Assembly (NCBI GenBank): GCA_963921825.1 | Contig: OY997593.1 | Span: 58,016,039 to 58,080,038, forward strand | Length of the DNA stretch: 64,000 nucleotides | Source: Erodium maritimum | Taxonomy: Eukaryota; Streptophyta; Magnoliopsida; Geraniales; Geraniaceae | Direction of reading: 5' to 3' | Shown: positions 44,536-56,993 of the stretch, one piece after another | Position numbering within the stretch: position 1 is the first letter of the stretch | Layout: each line of letters starts with the position of its first letter | The notes under the pieces: generated by a model | What the model was told of the DNA's origin: nothing | The model's database searches: none | The model's input: the letters and a program-made list of their open reading frames with translations, nothing else | Made by a program: the position numbers and the translations under genes

Positions 44536-47505
44536 TGTAAAATCCCACTTATTTAAAAGGTGGTTTTCTGAAAAGTAAAACATGAGGGCGGAGGTTTGCA
44601 ACGATTGTTGTTGAAAATAAAAAAAAAAGAAAAAAAAAGGGAAAAGGATTCGTTTGGGCTGAGAAGGATTGGGCCGGACTGGGCCCAGCGCAGAACCACG
44701 CATCTGGCCCACGCACACGAGCCGGCAGAGTGCACCCTATAAAAGGGCAGAAACCTTAGATCTGATGCACTGTTCACCCTCGCCCCCATCTCTCTCTCTC
44801 TCGCTCATCTCCTCGCACACGAACCAGATCGATGACCTCGCCGTCCGGCTTCGCTCTCAACCTCCTAGCCGGCATCCCTTCCCTTCCTCCACTCCTTCCT
44901 CACCTCCTGCTTCGTTACCGAGCACCAGAAACCCCAAGAACCCAGAACCTCCTTCCACCCGTCTTCTCCTTCTTCTATTCAAGACCACCGCCGGCGATTT
45001 AAAGAGCCACCGTGCCAGACTCGAGGGGATTCGGCAACGGTGAGTGAAAACCCTCACCAGAACCATCTCCCCCATCCTCTTCTCTACCGGAAATCGCAAA
45101 CTCAAGTTCAACGGGAGGTCGGACGAGACCGAAGAGCATCGCCGGAGCGCTAGAGTTTCAGATCTGGAACTCGCGCGCCGGCGAGCTTTTGGGCCGTCAG
45201 ATCTGGCCGGAAGGGCTCGGGACTAGCACCTCCCACCTGTTTCTTCTTGTTCCGAACCTCCGACGCTTCAACCGCCGTCAAAATCGTCGTCGCCACCGCC
45301 GCCGCCGGAACCCTAGCTCTGACCGTCGCCGTTCCCCGCTCAGACTAGGCCAGAGCAAGTCTTGGGCTCGGGCCTGGAGTTGAGCTGGGCCGCGAGTCTG
45401 GATTTGATTTGGGCCTCGAGCCCGGATCTGGTTCGGGCCTCGTCCCGGTCTGACTCTGGGTCTCGGGTCTGGACTCGGGTCTGAACCCGGGCCTGGGTCG
45501 GGTACGGGCCGGTCCGGGTCGGGTTCGGGTCGGGTTACGGGTCGGCCGGGTCGGGCAGACTTGTGTAATTAAATTAAAACTAATTTAGCGACACTTTGGA
45601 CTAATTGGTGTAATTAAAGAAAAGGACGAGCAGTTAATTTAAAGAACTGGGCATTCTGGACCCGATCTGATTTTGGACCGTTTGTGTGTAAACCCAGACT
45701 CGGAGCTAGGCTTCGCCCGAGAGCTTGGACTTCGCCCGAGCAGACGAAGACCACTCCGGTACCCGTGTGAAGAACGGAGGACCGCCTGATCAATCTTACA
45801 GCAGAGTGTTATTAGAGGAAGACCGCGAGGTAGGGAAAATCCTAACTCCTCGTTAAATAACGCTTAGTATGCCTATCAGGTTAATAAAATCGGAAAGGTC
45901 CTAGAATTGCATATAGGATGCGAATAACTAGACTAAATGTCTTTCAATTACTAATAACCGGAGGGGTCTAGCAAGCATGCTTAGGATGAGAATCACTAGT
46001 GTAGCTCGCTTTCAATACTTGGGAATTGTTTTACTGGTAGAGGTGCCGTGATGAGCCCTCGGATTAGTTGTGTGTTAGCTTCACATTCTTGTTTGCTAGT
46101 CATTAGGATAATCAAGAGTCTAATGAAACTAGATCGAATGCCTGCTTGAACGTTTGAATGTTAAACTTGAACGCTTGAATCTTTGATTGATTGTTTGAAT
46201 GCTTAAATGATTGAATGGTTGATCGAGTATGACTGGTTGTGCCGAGGAGGCACGATCAGGTGATCGATTGACCGGTGGAGAGCAAGTGGTAAGTGATGGT
46301 AAGTGTAATTATGGGTATGAATCTCGTGTGGTGTGTATTGACAAACGTGTGTATTTTCGATGATTGGTTATGGACCCTGCGGGGCGTTGTTTGGTAGATC
46401 ATGCGGGATATTATTTGGTAGACCCTGCTGGGTATCGTTTGGCAGATCTTGCGGGATAATGGATAGGGACCCTGCGGGGCATCGGTTATTGATCCTGCGG
46501 GATAATGGTTAGGGACCCTGCGGGGCATCGGTTATTGATCCTGCGGGATAATGGATAGGGACCCTGCGGGGCATCGGTTATTGATCCTGCGGGATAATGG
46601 TTAGGAACCCTGCGGGGCATCGGTTATTGATCCTGCGGGAAAATGGTTAGGGACCCTGCGGGGCATCGGTTATTGATCATGCAGGATAACGGTTAGGGAC
46701 CCTGCGGGGCATTGATTATTGAGCCTGCGGGCAACGGTTATGGACCCTGCGGGGCGATGGTTATTGGGCCTGCGGGCACTGGACCCTGGACCCTGCGGGG
46801 ATTGATTTCTTATTATTTTACCCAAGCGTATGCATCCTGCGGGAGTAGTACCTTGGCTCCCTATAACATATGGTCCTTTGGAGACGTTTCCGGGAATCCC
46901 GACGATATGCGCCCTAAGGGGTTGTTTCCGGTAGCCCCGACGTTAAACGTCTTTGTGATGTTATGTGTCTCCTCTGGACCGAGGGAAAATCCGACATGAC
47001 ACAATGAGTATTGTGGATCGGAGGGTGGCGACTTCATGTCCCACGACATTAATTGAACACCCTATTCTTTTTTATTATTTACGAAATGCATCGATTTCCG
47101 TATTTTCCTACAATTATTGTTGATTCATTGAAAGTGTTAACGTTCTTCGCATTTGAGATTTGAACTGAAATTATGAAATCTTATTATTGAACAAAAAGGA
47201 GTAACCTGGTTATGTTTTTTCCCTACTGAGTGTAAGCTCACCCCTCCTGTCTTTGTTGTGTTTCAGGTATTGAGCGGGAGCAGTATTAGCTGGACTCTCG
47301 GAGCTTGGGAGCTATGAGGGTTTAGCTAGGTTTAGAGACGTGCACCTTTTACGTTGGATTTTTTGTATTTATTATTGAGCTGTGACTCTTACTTTTGAAG
47401 TTTTATATTAGTTGGGAACTCTATTTATTTTCCTTTATCTTGTTTTAATTGCAAACCGCTAGTCACGTCTCGAGTCCGGTCAAGAACCGGATTTGGGGTG
47501 TTACA
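44536..47505 (+). repeat. 3' LTR of element E
   Basis: It starts TGTAAAATCCCAC and ends GGGGTGTTACA. The TATA box is at 44738-44744, the donor-like AACG|GTGAGT at 45039/45040, the acceptor TTTCAG|GT at 47266/47267 and the tandem array at 46373-46790. Differences from the 5' LTR are few and scattered. Confidence 0.92.
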
Positions 47506-47510
47506 CTAAC

Positions 47511-47649
47511 CGTGTCGACGAATAAGCTTTTTGAGCCCCGGAAAGGTCCCGAATGACTCCCGGAGTCCTCGGTTGACTTTTCCGGCCAAAAGTCAACTTT
47601 CGCCGAAAACCTCCGGTTTGAATGGGATCGACCGGGGGTGGTTCTTACA
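47511..47649 (-). repeat. Reversed solo LTR, right part (start of the LTR)
   Basis: It continues 32897-35352 after element E and ends GGGGGTGGTTCTTACA, the reverse of TGTAAGAACC. ATGGT follows at 47650-47654. Its sequence matches the first 140 bp of the element A LTR. Confidence 0.88.
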
Positions 47650-48510
47650 ATGGTTCACCGTCGTAGAACCTTTAGACCCAAGGAAGCCGGCTCAACCACT
47701 TATGTGGTGTCTCCCTCTCCGACATCTCTCGACTCCCAACCACTCAACCTTCAGGATGACCTCTTGGCTTTCTCTTTGAGGAAGAGGAGGAGATCGAGGT
47801 GATGGTAACGTATACTCCGGTGAACCCATTTGTTCTGGCTAGGCAACAACTTGCCATCATGGGTAAATTGTGGACGTCCAAGTCGCCCCAGAAGGAGGTG
47901 CTCCTTCGGATCATCACCAAGGCATGGGGAAGATCAATTGAGGGACTGGTGATCAAGGACATCGGACCGGGTATCTTCAGATTTTACTTCGAGACGGAGA
48001 AAGCCCGAGTATGGGTTCGAGATAACGACCTGTGGTGCTTTGATAGGAGACCACTTCTGTTAGGTGACCTAGACCCGATGGCTAGAGAGCCCCCCACCCT
48101 AGATAAGATCTAATTATGGGTACATGCACGTTGCCTACCTCCCTCCTTTGGTCCGTACCAAAACCATGGGAGAAACGATTGGTGCATGGGGATTTGTGTT
48201 CATGTCACGTGCGATAAATGGGGTACATGCTTGGGAAGATCAATAAAGGCTTGCTTCAGGCATCTTGTGGAGCGTCCCCTTCGCAGACAGCTTCTGCTTC
48301 GCTTTTGGGAATTTTCCGACCTAGTTCGTGTCACCCTCACTTATACAAAACTATCTGTGTTTTGTTATAAATGTGGTATGATAGGGCACATGGTGACCGA
48401 GTGCGACTGGGAGGTGGTGGGTACACCCCGGTTCGACTCCTTGATGCTGGGATTCCAGAAGGACCGTCAAACCAGGGCATATGCAATAGATTGGTATGAT
48501 TAGGCGTCTC
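47650..48510 (+). pseudogene. LINE ORF1 remnant: DUF4283-like region and CCHC zinc knuckle
   Basis: A frame-3 stretch from about 47790 reads through one TAA at 48111-48113 to 48503. The pattern SPQKEVLLRIITKAWG, FRFYFETEKARVWVRDND, then LWVHARCLPPSF is typical of plant LINE ORF1 proteins with DUF4283. A CCHC knuckle (CYKCGMIGHMVTEC) follows at about 48361-48402. Such proteins bind the element RNA. ORF2 (endonuclease and reverse transcriptase) is missing after it. Confidence 0.72.
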
Positions 48511-49778
48511 GCAAATCGATATACTCGACTTATGCACCTAAGCCCCCTTGTCTCGAGGCAGGGGCCTGATAGTTTCCTCGGCTATTGCACCTAACGGTGC
48601 AACCCGCTCGGTCGATCTTGGTTGTACCAGATCATTTGTCTCAGAGTTTTTTTTGTAAAAAGACTTTCTGGGTCTCTATACAATATAATGACTCTTTTAT
48701 TTTTCGTGGTCAGGGACTTCCTCCTGATGCACCCACTTGTAGTTGAAACCTAAATAAATGAAATTGCATCATTTATCCCAAAAAACTACAGGAAGCTTAA
48801 TTTATCTAGTGTTCAATTGATACTGTGTAGGCAAATGCTACACATCTCTTCAAAGTATTCGTTTTTTAACGAAATGCGCATATATCAATAATAAAGCAGA
48901 ATCAATACAGAAAGAAGAGAAACATAGTTTCCTGTTTAACAGACTCTGGACCACTAAACCGAAAACTTCCGTCTTGATAGAAAGAACATAGAAACATTAA
49001 AATAGAGTCGAATTGTGGAGAAAAATTCTATTTAAATTCATTCCCCTATCCTGGAATGGTACCTAAACGCTGGATGGTCCCATGGAGAGCACTCTTTTCT
49101 TCGTGACTAGTATGATCAAACTTAAACTCGACAGTAAATAGGGGAGATGATCCGAAACAGGGAAGGCGAGGGGCTTCGAGACGGGGAGATCGACTGATGA
49201 CAAGATGAGCCAGACAATAAACATTTGAGTTGCAAAAGGGACCTGAACAAAACCGGGGGCACGTCGTTGGTAGCAAAAAGAAGACAACGATACAATGGAT
49301 AGAAGCAGCACGAATAACACCCTAACAGAGAAGTAAGCCATAATAAAACTCATAGGGAGAACTTAAGATGGATCCATGATTAGTTGTTCCAACTATTCAT
49401 TTATCTTAGACTAAAGAAAACAACGAAAATACAACAAAATTCGTATAAAAAGGCAGTAAAATGCATCGAGAAAATGTACATTCATGTCATATATACACAA
49501 GAAAGGAAGCAAAATCAGAATCTTTTCTATGAAAGAAAAGCTGTACAAAACTAATACAAGTTTCAAACTAAGTGCAACATAAAAGATGTTACTGATCAGA
49601 ACGACCCACACAGATAGCTGATCAACATCTTCAAATTACAACCCAGATATATGACTGAAAACTGAAACTGTAAAATGTAAAAGTGACCATATATATCACA
49701 TATAATCAAGCTGCTTTCTTTATAAAAAAACAAAATAAGTATGAAACGAAAAAGAACGTAGCCATTACCGTGCCATGA
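48511..49778. other. LINE 3' part and non-coding spacer
   Basis: Bases 48511-48790 look like the LINE 3' region ending in an A-rich sequence (CCCAAAAAACTACAGG). Bases 48860-48960 resemble a second LINE tail in reverse (minus strand TTTCGTTAAAAAACG). Bases 49040-49360 have open minus frames with no recognisable domain. No gene is supported. Confidence 0.35.
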
Positions 49779-50759
49779 TCATCTCTTCCAGCTCCGACTC
49801 CTGGAAAGCGCATCTCCAACAACCCATGTTTCCTTTGCGATATCTGCTGAAATCTTGTAGTAATCTGTGTCGTATTTCATTAACATTAGGTTTTCTTTCT
49901 TCTTCTCCTCATCCTCCTCTCCTTTTTCTTCATCTTCGTTTTCATTTTTCTCCTCTTTTTCTTCCAACCAGCTCTTTGCAGGAGCCGACCTGCAGCGCAT
50001 GAGCGAGAGAGCATTTGGAGGAGGAACACAAGCTGCTTCTTCACCTTGATCGTCTACATCAAGATCATCATCGTGTTTTATCTTCCCCTTCCCTTCCACA
50101 TTGCAAAACCCCTCGTTTTGATTCTCTTGCAGCACCATGAACCATTTGGAGAAGACGGTTCTGGAACTCTCATCGTTTTCATCTTCATCATCCACATGAC
50201 CTACTTCTTCCTCCTCGTCCTCATCGGACGTGATGTCCGCGCCAGCAGGTAAGGATCCGAAGCAACGGAAGTCTAAACGCAAGCTTCGCAAACAAGTCAA
50301 GAAGTGCATCACTTCTTTCTTGAAGCCGAGAGCCTCCATCCAAGAAGGCTTCTTCTTCTGCCTCCCTTTCTTGTGAATCCTCTCGATCTCCTCCATGACC
50401 GATTGCCAGTTCTTGCACGAACCCCCACCCGCCTTGGGCCTCACCCTGATCTGTCCCGCGCACGTCACCTTCGGGGATGTTGGCTCCTCCATCTCCTCCC
50501 CCATATTGCCCTTCCTTTTCGCCCACAGCAGAGGACTTCCTCTCGTCCTACTTCTCTTCAGATGGCTCTTGTTACTCAACTCCCCGACGCTGAAGCTGAG
50601 GCTGTGGCTATGTCTGTGGTTGTGGCGCCTGCTAGTCTCACAAGGCCTCACCGGACTGCATATAGCTTTCGGCATCAATGTCAGATGGGCTCGAGATGGG
50701 AAACATACTAGCAAGTCTGCTGAATTGGGACCTCCCGATCTGCTCTCTCTTCCTCTCAT
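49779..50759 (-). CDS. Plant-specific protein of unknown function (annotated elsewhere as protamine P1-like)
   Basis: A single uninterrupted frame of 326 residues runs from the ATG at 50759 to the TGA at 49779. The N-terminus holds SADLLVCFPSRAHLTLMPKAICSP, followed by a His/Ser/Arg-rich stretch and EPTSPKVTCAGQIRVR. A central block (KNWQSVMEEIERIHKK, then FLTCLRSLRLDFRCFG) precedes a long acidic region, SRTVFSKWFMVLQE and a Glu/Lys-rich C-terminus. This motif order fits an uncharacterised family of land-plant proteins. I chose the upstream ATG because the conserved LLVCFPSRAHL motif precedes the next one. No membrane segment or signal peptide is visible. The function is unknown. Confidence 0.82.
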   Translation of the reverse strand: MRGRESRSGGPNSADLLVCFPSRAHLTLMPKAICSPVRPCETSRRHNHRHSHSLSFSVGELSNKSHLKRSRTRGSPLLWAKRKGNMGEEMEEPTSPKVTCAGQIRVRPKAGGGSCKNWQSVMEEIERIHKKGRQKKKPSWMEALGFKKEVMHFLTCLRSLRLDFRCFGSLPAGADITSDEDEEEEVGHVDDEDENDESSRTVFSKWFMVLQENQNEGFCNVEGKGKIKHDDDLDVDDQGEEAACVPPPNALSLMRCRSAPAKSWLEEKEEKNENEDEEKGEEDEEKKKENLMLMKYDTDYYKISADIAKETWVVGDALSRSRSWKR

Positions 50760-51548
50760 GTGTATTTGGTTTTGGCTTCTCTTAGAGATGTGTAGTGTAT
50801 AGCTTCTTGATTTCTTTGCTCAACTAGTGTGCGTTTTGTGAAATGAGTAGTAGCATTGTATTTAAAAAACTAGAAAAGCAAGGGAAAGGGAAGTGACAGC
50901 CTTGCCTTTGCTTTTGGCCGTGTCTGATGAATCATGATCATTATCACTACCTCTTGCTTTGCCATCTCTTGGTTTGAATTTATAATTACTCTTTTTTTTT
51001 CATGGGTCTTGTAGAGGTAGCTTTTGGGGTTGGGGTCACAAGCTAGTGCGAGCTTCGATTATTTCTTGGCCTTTACTTTTTTATGTTGGGCGCATTTAAT
51101 TAACATCATCCATATGGAGAATGTTGCTAACAAAGTTTGGAAAGAAAACAACACCCACGAGCCTCGTTTCATCATCCAATCATGTCATCACCTTATGACC
51201 CCTCATGTATGGCTTAGTTCAGCTTGGTTTAGATTATCTGTTCACGCTCTATTTTTTGGCGTCTCTCTTTAGATGACCGATTGAAATTTCCAGTAGTGTA
51301 TGTACTATCTTGTAACCAAGTTACCATTGGTTTGATCATGCTATAATTGGATTACCATCGAGCTTGGTTTCGAATCTTGAGAGAGAAAGATGATCTATTT
51401 GTATATGAAGATCAACATGATCTTTGGAAGTACTAGTTTTAATTCCCTGTCAGAAGAAGATACGAGCTTTGTTAAAACTGTCAGACGGGTCTTGTGGGCC
51501 CACTCCTTTCTAAGGTTTCCTAATTGTTCTCTCATGTGTGTCTATATG
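50760..51548. other. Intergenic DNA upstream of the 49779-50759 gene
   Basis: This is AT-rich non-coding sequence. On the minus strand a TTTAAATAC word near 50860 could serve as TATA box, about 100 bp before the ATG. No other gene is supported. Confidence 0.35.
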
Positions 51549-52517
51549 ACTTTTTTTTTTATCAAAGCCCTCAAACAGAAAAAGAGGAGTACAGAGAAGA
51601 GAGTCTAACTACAGACTCTTCAACAAAAAATGACCACAACAACGGTTACAACTCTGATAGCTATGAATGGGTACGCAGACCTTAAAGATGAATGGGTGCG
51701 CAGACCCTGAAGATGAAAAGGTACGAATGGGTACGCAGACCCCGAAATGAATGGGTACGCAGACCTTGAAGTGAGTGGGTACGCAGACCCTGAAGAGAAT
51801 GAGTACGCAGACACTGAAGTGAAAGGGTACACAGACCCAAAAGGAAACGAACACAAAAAGACGGCTAAAAAAAGGAGACTCACACCCGAATATAGCCACC
51901 ATGAAGCACTTAAAAATCGGTCTAAAACTCAGATATGTCAACTATAAAGCTCAAGAAAGCTAGCCGTCTTCCAAAGTAAACACTAAAGACCTAACCTGAA
52001 GTAGAGGAGAAACTGTATCTCATCAGCACCCCAACTCAGTGAGTTAAAGGACACCGACACGCCAACGACCAACATCGCATACCGGCAGAGATAAATCAGT
52101 GCAAAAACACTGAAACTCATAACCCAAAAGAAGAAGGATAACTCGATTTCCAAGGCCTAAAGACCCAGTACAACCTGTCATAGGCCAACACCTAAAGAAT
52201 GACGGGCCCCGCAAGCAAGGCAGGGGTACAAAGGAAATCGGAAAGAGCCTAAATCTAAGGATGAGCAGAATTCCAACAAGCTACAGATAAGGCCAAAGGA
52301 GAGACAAGAACCATACCATCCACGACGAAGAGTGACAAGGCCAGAAGCACAACGAATCCGAACTCGGAAACGCCTCCCACGATGAATCTGGACGAAGACA
52401 CCCGAAAGTCACCACGATATGGTTCGGAAAACAACCAAGCAACACATACTTGGAGAGAACGAGCTGAGGCCAACACCAACAGCCATCGTGAACGGCGAGT
52501 CCACCTGTAAGCCTCAG
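51549..52517 (-). mobile_element. Reversed LINE-like carrier, 3' part
   Basis: On the minus strand it ends TTTGAGGGCTTTGATAAAAAAAAAA (about 51575-51551), a non-LTR type 3' end. It resumes at 55465-55708 beyond the solo LTR. There is no readable reverse transcriptase. A minisatellite lies near its 3' end. Confidence 0.5.
51662..51845. repeat. Minisatellite of about 24-27 bp, seven units
   Basis: Units of the type GAATGGGTACGCAGACCCTG repeat with variable 4-10 bp ends. They lie within the reversed LINE-like carrier. Confidence 0.8.
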
Positions 52518-55464
52518 TGTAAAACCCAATTTGTTTAAAAGAGTATTAAAGTGCGAACTGAAACAGGGGGTGGTTTTTGCATCAAGTTTGGCTAGGAAAG
52601 GAAAAAAAAAGAGAAGGACTTTTTGGGCCGAGCCTATACTTGGGCCAGTTCGGGGCCCGTTAGCTGAACCTGCGTAGCCCACTTGAGCGAGCCCGACCCA
52701 CGCTTCCTCACGGTCCAACCTTTATAAGGGGTCAAACCCTAAAACGATGTAACTATTCATCTTCTCTCACCCCTCTTCTCTCTCGGTCCTCTCTCGCCTC
52801 CGCGTACCAGACACGACGCTCGTCGCCGTTGCTTCGTTCCCGACCACATCGTCGAGTTTCTTTCCCTTCCTCCACTCCTTCCTCACCTCCTGCTTCGTTA
52901 CCGAGCACCAGAAACCCAAGAACCCAGAAGCACCTTCCACCCGCCTTCTCACTCTTCGATTCGAGACCACCGCCGCGATTTCAAGAGCCTCCGTGCCAGA
53001 TTCGAGAGGATTCGGCAACGGTGAGTTAAAACCCTCACCCGAATCATCTCCTCCATCCTCTTCTTCCCCAGATATCGCGAACTCGAGCTCAACGGGAGGT
53101 CGGACGAGACTGAAGAGCATCGCCGGAGCGCTCGAGTTTCAGATCTGGAACTCGCGCGCCGGCGAGCTCTTGGGCCGTCAGATCTGGCCGGAAGGGCTCG
53201 GGACTCGCACCTCTAACCCGTTTCTTCTTGTTCCCGAACCTCCGACGCTTCGACCGCCGTCATAATCGTCGTCGCCGCCGGGTCGCCGGAACCCTAGCTC
53301 CGACCGTCGCCGTTCCCCGCTCCGACTGGGCCAAAGCGAGTCTTGGGCTCGGGCGTGGAGTTGAGCTGGGCTGCGAGTGTGAATTGAATTTGGGCCTCGA
53401 GCCCGGATCTGGTTCGGGCCTCGGCCCGGTCTGACTCTGGGTCTCGGGTCCGGACTCAGGTTTGGACCCGGGTCTGGGTCGGGTACGGGCCGGTCCGGGT
53501 CTGGGCCTGGAACCGGGTCGGTTTCCGGGTTCGGGTCGGCCGGGTCGGACATAATTAAATTAATTAATGCCAACACTAATCAGACGTTTTTCGGACTAAC
53601 TGGCTTGGTTAAAGAAAAGGACGAACCGTTAATTTAAAGAACTGGGCAATCTGGATCCGATCTGATTTTGGACATTTATCTGTAAACCCAGATTCGGAGC
53701 TTGGACTTCGCCCGAGCAGACGAAGACCACTCCGGTACCCGTGTGAAGAACGGAGGAGCGACTGATCGATTTACAACAGAGTGTTATTAGAGGAAGACCA
53801 CGAGGTAGGGAAAGTCCTAACTCCTCGAGTATTTTGATACTAGTATGCCTATTAGGTTAATAAAATCGGAAAGGTCCTAGACTGTCTTATAGGATGCGAA
53901 TAACTAGAATAAATGCCCTGTGTTTACTAATAAACGGACGTGTCTAGTAAGCATGCTTAGGATGTGAATCACTGGTGTAACTTGCTTCGATACTTGGGAA
54001 TTGATTTACTGGTAGAGAGGTCGTGATGAGCCCTCGGATTAGTTGTTATGTTAGGTTCACATGCTTGGTTGCCTAATTTGGATAAGTTAGGAGTCTATAC
54101 AACTAGATAATTCAATCAACCAGATATGAATGTTTGACTGCTTAATTGTGTACTTGATTGAATGCTTGACTCTTGAACGATTGAATGATTGATTGGGGAA
54201 TCGAGTATGAATGGTTGTGTCAAGCGGTGCGATCAGGTGATCGATGAACCGATAGATCATGGTTGGTAAGTAAATGGTAAATGTAAGATTATGATTGATT
54301 TTTGTGGTGTGTTGTGATGGTATTGTGGTTCGTTAACCGTCGGTTGTTCCTTGATTGTTTGAGAGTGTTACCCACTGGTGAGTCCTGAAGTTAGCTTTTA
54401 TATCGGTATGGCACCCACGCTGCGGGTGGGGTAGTGTCATAGGGTACCCACACCAAAGGGAAGGCCGGTGTGGGGTAGTACCTAAGCCGATAACTTGGTA
54501 TCCAATATGGTACCTACACCGAAGGAAGCGCCGGTGTGGGGTAGTATCATAGTCGGTATCTGGTATGGTACCTACACCGAAGGAAGTTCCGGTGTGGGGT
54601 AGTATCATAGTCGGGGATTGGACCTTGCGAGACATAGATTATCGGACCCTACGGAAAATTGGATATCGGACCCTGCGGGGCAATTGGACGGTTTACCCTA
54701 CGGGGATGGTTACTGGTTATTTCACCCAAGTGTATGCGTCCTACGTGAGCTATACCTTGGTTCCCTATGACATATGGTCCTTTGGAGACGTTTCTGAGAA
54801 TCCCGATGATAAGCGCCCTCAGGGGTTGTTACCGGTAGCCCGACGTTTTGCGTCTCCTCTGGACCGAGGGAAAATCCGACATGACACAATGAGTATTGTG
54901 GATCGGAGGGTGGCGACTTCATGTCCCACGACATTAATCTGAACATCCTATCCTTTATTGGTTATTTAAGATGCATTTATAACGTTATTTTCTTACGATT
55001 ATTGTTGACTCTTCGTGATGGCTAAACACTCGTTTTACTCCTGCTTTTCAACGTATTCGTAATTTTTTGTATTCGAGATCCGCACTAAAATTGTGAAGAC
55101 CTAATTGTTAAACAAAAAGGGTGACCTGGTTATTGATTTTCCCTACTGAGTGTAAGCTCACCCCTATCTATTTATGACTGTTTTACAGGTTTGCGTGAGG
55201 ACTAGTGGACTCGAGGCTCGGGAGCTTCTTGGGTCCGGGTGCTTAGAGATGTTGGTCATTATTTTATAGTCTTGAACCTTTGTTAAAGAACTATTATGAC
55301 TTTTGTAAATCCTTTTGTTGGAGACTTACTTGGAAGTGGTGATTTGGAGACTTTTACTGTATTAAGGCAGGATGCTTATTTGATTTTATGTCTTTTATTA
55401 TTACATTTGCTTTCTCTTGAGTTACGTCTCGAGTCCGGTCAAGAACTGGATTTGGGGCGTGACA
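52518..55464 (+). repeat. Solo LTR, TGTAAAACCC family (2.9 kb)
   Basis: It begins TGTAAAACCCAATTTG and ends GGGGCGTGACA, and CTCAG is duplicated at 52513-52517 and 55465-55469. The body is close to the element E LTR from about 52860 on. A TATA-like TTTATAAGG lies at 52731, the donor-like AACG|GTGAGT at 53020/53021 and the acceptor TTTTACAG|GT at 55188/55189. Repeats of GTACCYACACCGAAGG lie at about 54440-54610. Confidence 0.9.
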
Positions 55465-55708
55465 CTCAGCGAGACTCCAGGTCCACGACGATCGACACCC
55501 GGAGATGAAGAAACGCGTCCCACGACCAGACCTGAAAAGGGACGCTAGGCAACCGAACAAACCAACAGAAGCTCCCGGACCAGAGCCACAACGATCCACT
55601 TCCAAGAGGATGAGGAAGCGCGTCCCACGACCAACTCTGAAAAAGCACCTCTGAAGCAATACTCGAGCCTCAACCACACCACCAGCCTCAAAGAACCACA
55701 AAAACCCC
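55465..55708 (-). mobile_element. Reversed LINE-like carrier, 5' part
   Basis: It continues 51549-52517. It contains two imperfect copies of about 110 bp marked by GCGTCCCACGACCA (near 55515 and 55620). It is broken at 55709 by LTR-X. Confidence 0.45.
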
Positions 55709-56993
55709 TGTCACGCCCCAAATCTGGTTTTGACCAGACTCGAGACGTGAACCGAAAATAATGACAATAAATGCAATTTTAAACAAAATGAAACTCCAAA
55801 ATGGTTTAAAACTAGTAATTCCGATAAAAAGAGTCAAATGCTCGAATCCAAATAAAAGGAAGTTTAGTATAACGGGAATACGTCTCTAGACAACCCAAAA
55901 CTAGGACTCTCGCTAAGCTCCCCAGCTCCGAGACTTCCTCTAAACCAACTCACGATCAAAACCTGTAAAACAATAATGGAGGGGGTGAGCTTTCGCTCAG
56001 TAGGAAAAAGTAGTAAAGGGGATGAGCATGTCGCTCACCCCACGGATACCCGTCCAAATATGGCATACCAGTAAAGTAACGACAACTAACGAAATCAACA
56101 GGAAAAACACGTAACACAATCAAAACCATAATCATAACATCGTTTGATCACACCACTTACCCAATCACCTCACTTAACGGTGAAATCAACCCTGCTCCAC
56201 AATTATCGATTGCTCAATGTTCACACCCAAGACATATCCCAAAAGAGTCACCAAGTAAATACGCACAGTAAATCATCATCCAATACACACAAATTAAGTC
56301 TCCCATAATACGTCGGATCACACTGTGCGGCTCAACATTTCGCACCAGAGCACACAGCATCGGTCTAGATATCGTCCCGAAACACACAACATCGGGGTAC
56401 AAGCAAATCAGAACACACACTATCGGTCAGGATATCACACCGGAACACCTTGCCTCGGAACATATCGTACCGGAACACACAGCATCGGTCTAGATATCGT
56501 CCCGGAACACCAGCCTCGGCCTAGATGTCCTATACCGGAACACACATAATCGGTATAGACATCATACCTGAACACCAAGCCTCGGGGTAAAACGTACGCC
56601 GGAACACCATCCTCGGCCTAGATATCCTATACCAGAACACACAACGTCGGTATAGATATCATACCGGAACACCTAGCCTCGGAACATATCTAGCCGGAAC
56701 ACACAACATCGGCCTAGATATCAGACCGGAACACCATCCTCGGCCTATATATCCTACCGGGGTACACACATACAGGGTCTCAAACATGTCACAAGACAAT
56801 AGTTCACACTAACACTCACCACATTCTCATAGCATATCACGACCATTAATTTAACAACGGAACATGCCACATACCAAACATTACAAAGCTACTAATCACA
56901 AACAGACGCAATCATCACACAATCCTACGGGCATTACATGGCCCACATGCAATTCTACAGCACGGCAAGTCCCAAACCTACGGGCACGACATG
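55709..56993 (-). repeat. LTR-X: reversed LTR, interrupted by element C
   Basis: The plus strand starts TGTCACGCCCCAAATC, the reversed LTR end. The acceptor-like block is present in reverse (CCTGTAAAAC, GAGCTTTCGCTCAGTAGG, about 55961-56013). Repeats like GGAACACACAGCATCGG fill 56340-56760. It is cut at CGGGCACGACATG (56993), where another LTR start follows. The remainder should lie beyond the right edge. Confidence 0.75.

Larger units (their letters stand above)
35353..47505 (+). mobile_element. Element E: full-length Tekay-like chromovirus (12.15 kb)
   Basis: Two LTRs of almost 3 kb (35353-38337 and 44536-47505) start TGTAAAATCCCAC and are visibly nearly identical. A primer-binding site, gag, protease, reverse transcriptase, RNase H, integrase and a chromodomain-like tail follow in Ty3/gypsy order. 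CTAAC is duplicated at 35348-35352 and 47506-47510. The polyprotein has about seven premature stops and a frameshift. It is inserted in a reversed solo LTR and has the clearest paired LTRs here. The Tekay assignment is from the gag/pol style and C-terminal chromodomain-like motif. Confidence 0.93.

Noticed and set aside
49063..49353. 96-codon hydrophobic minus frame
   Set aside because: No family resemblance; probably a remnant beside a reversed LINE tail.
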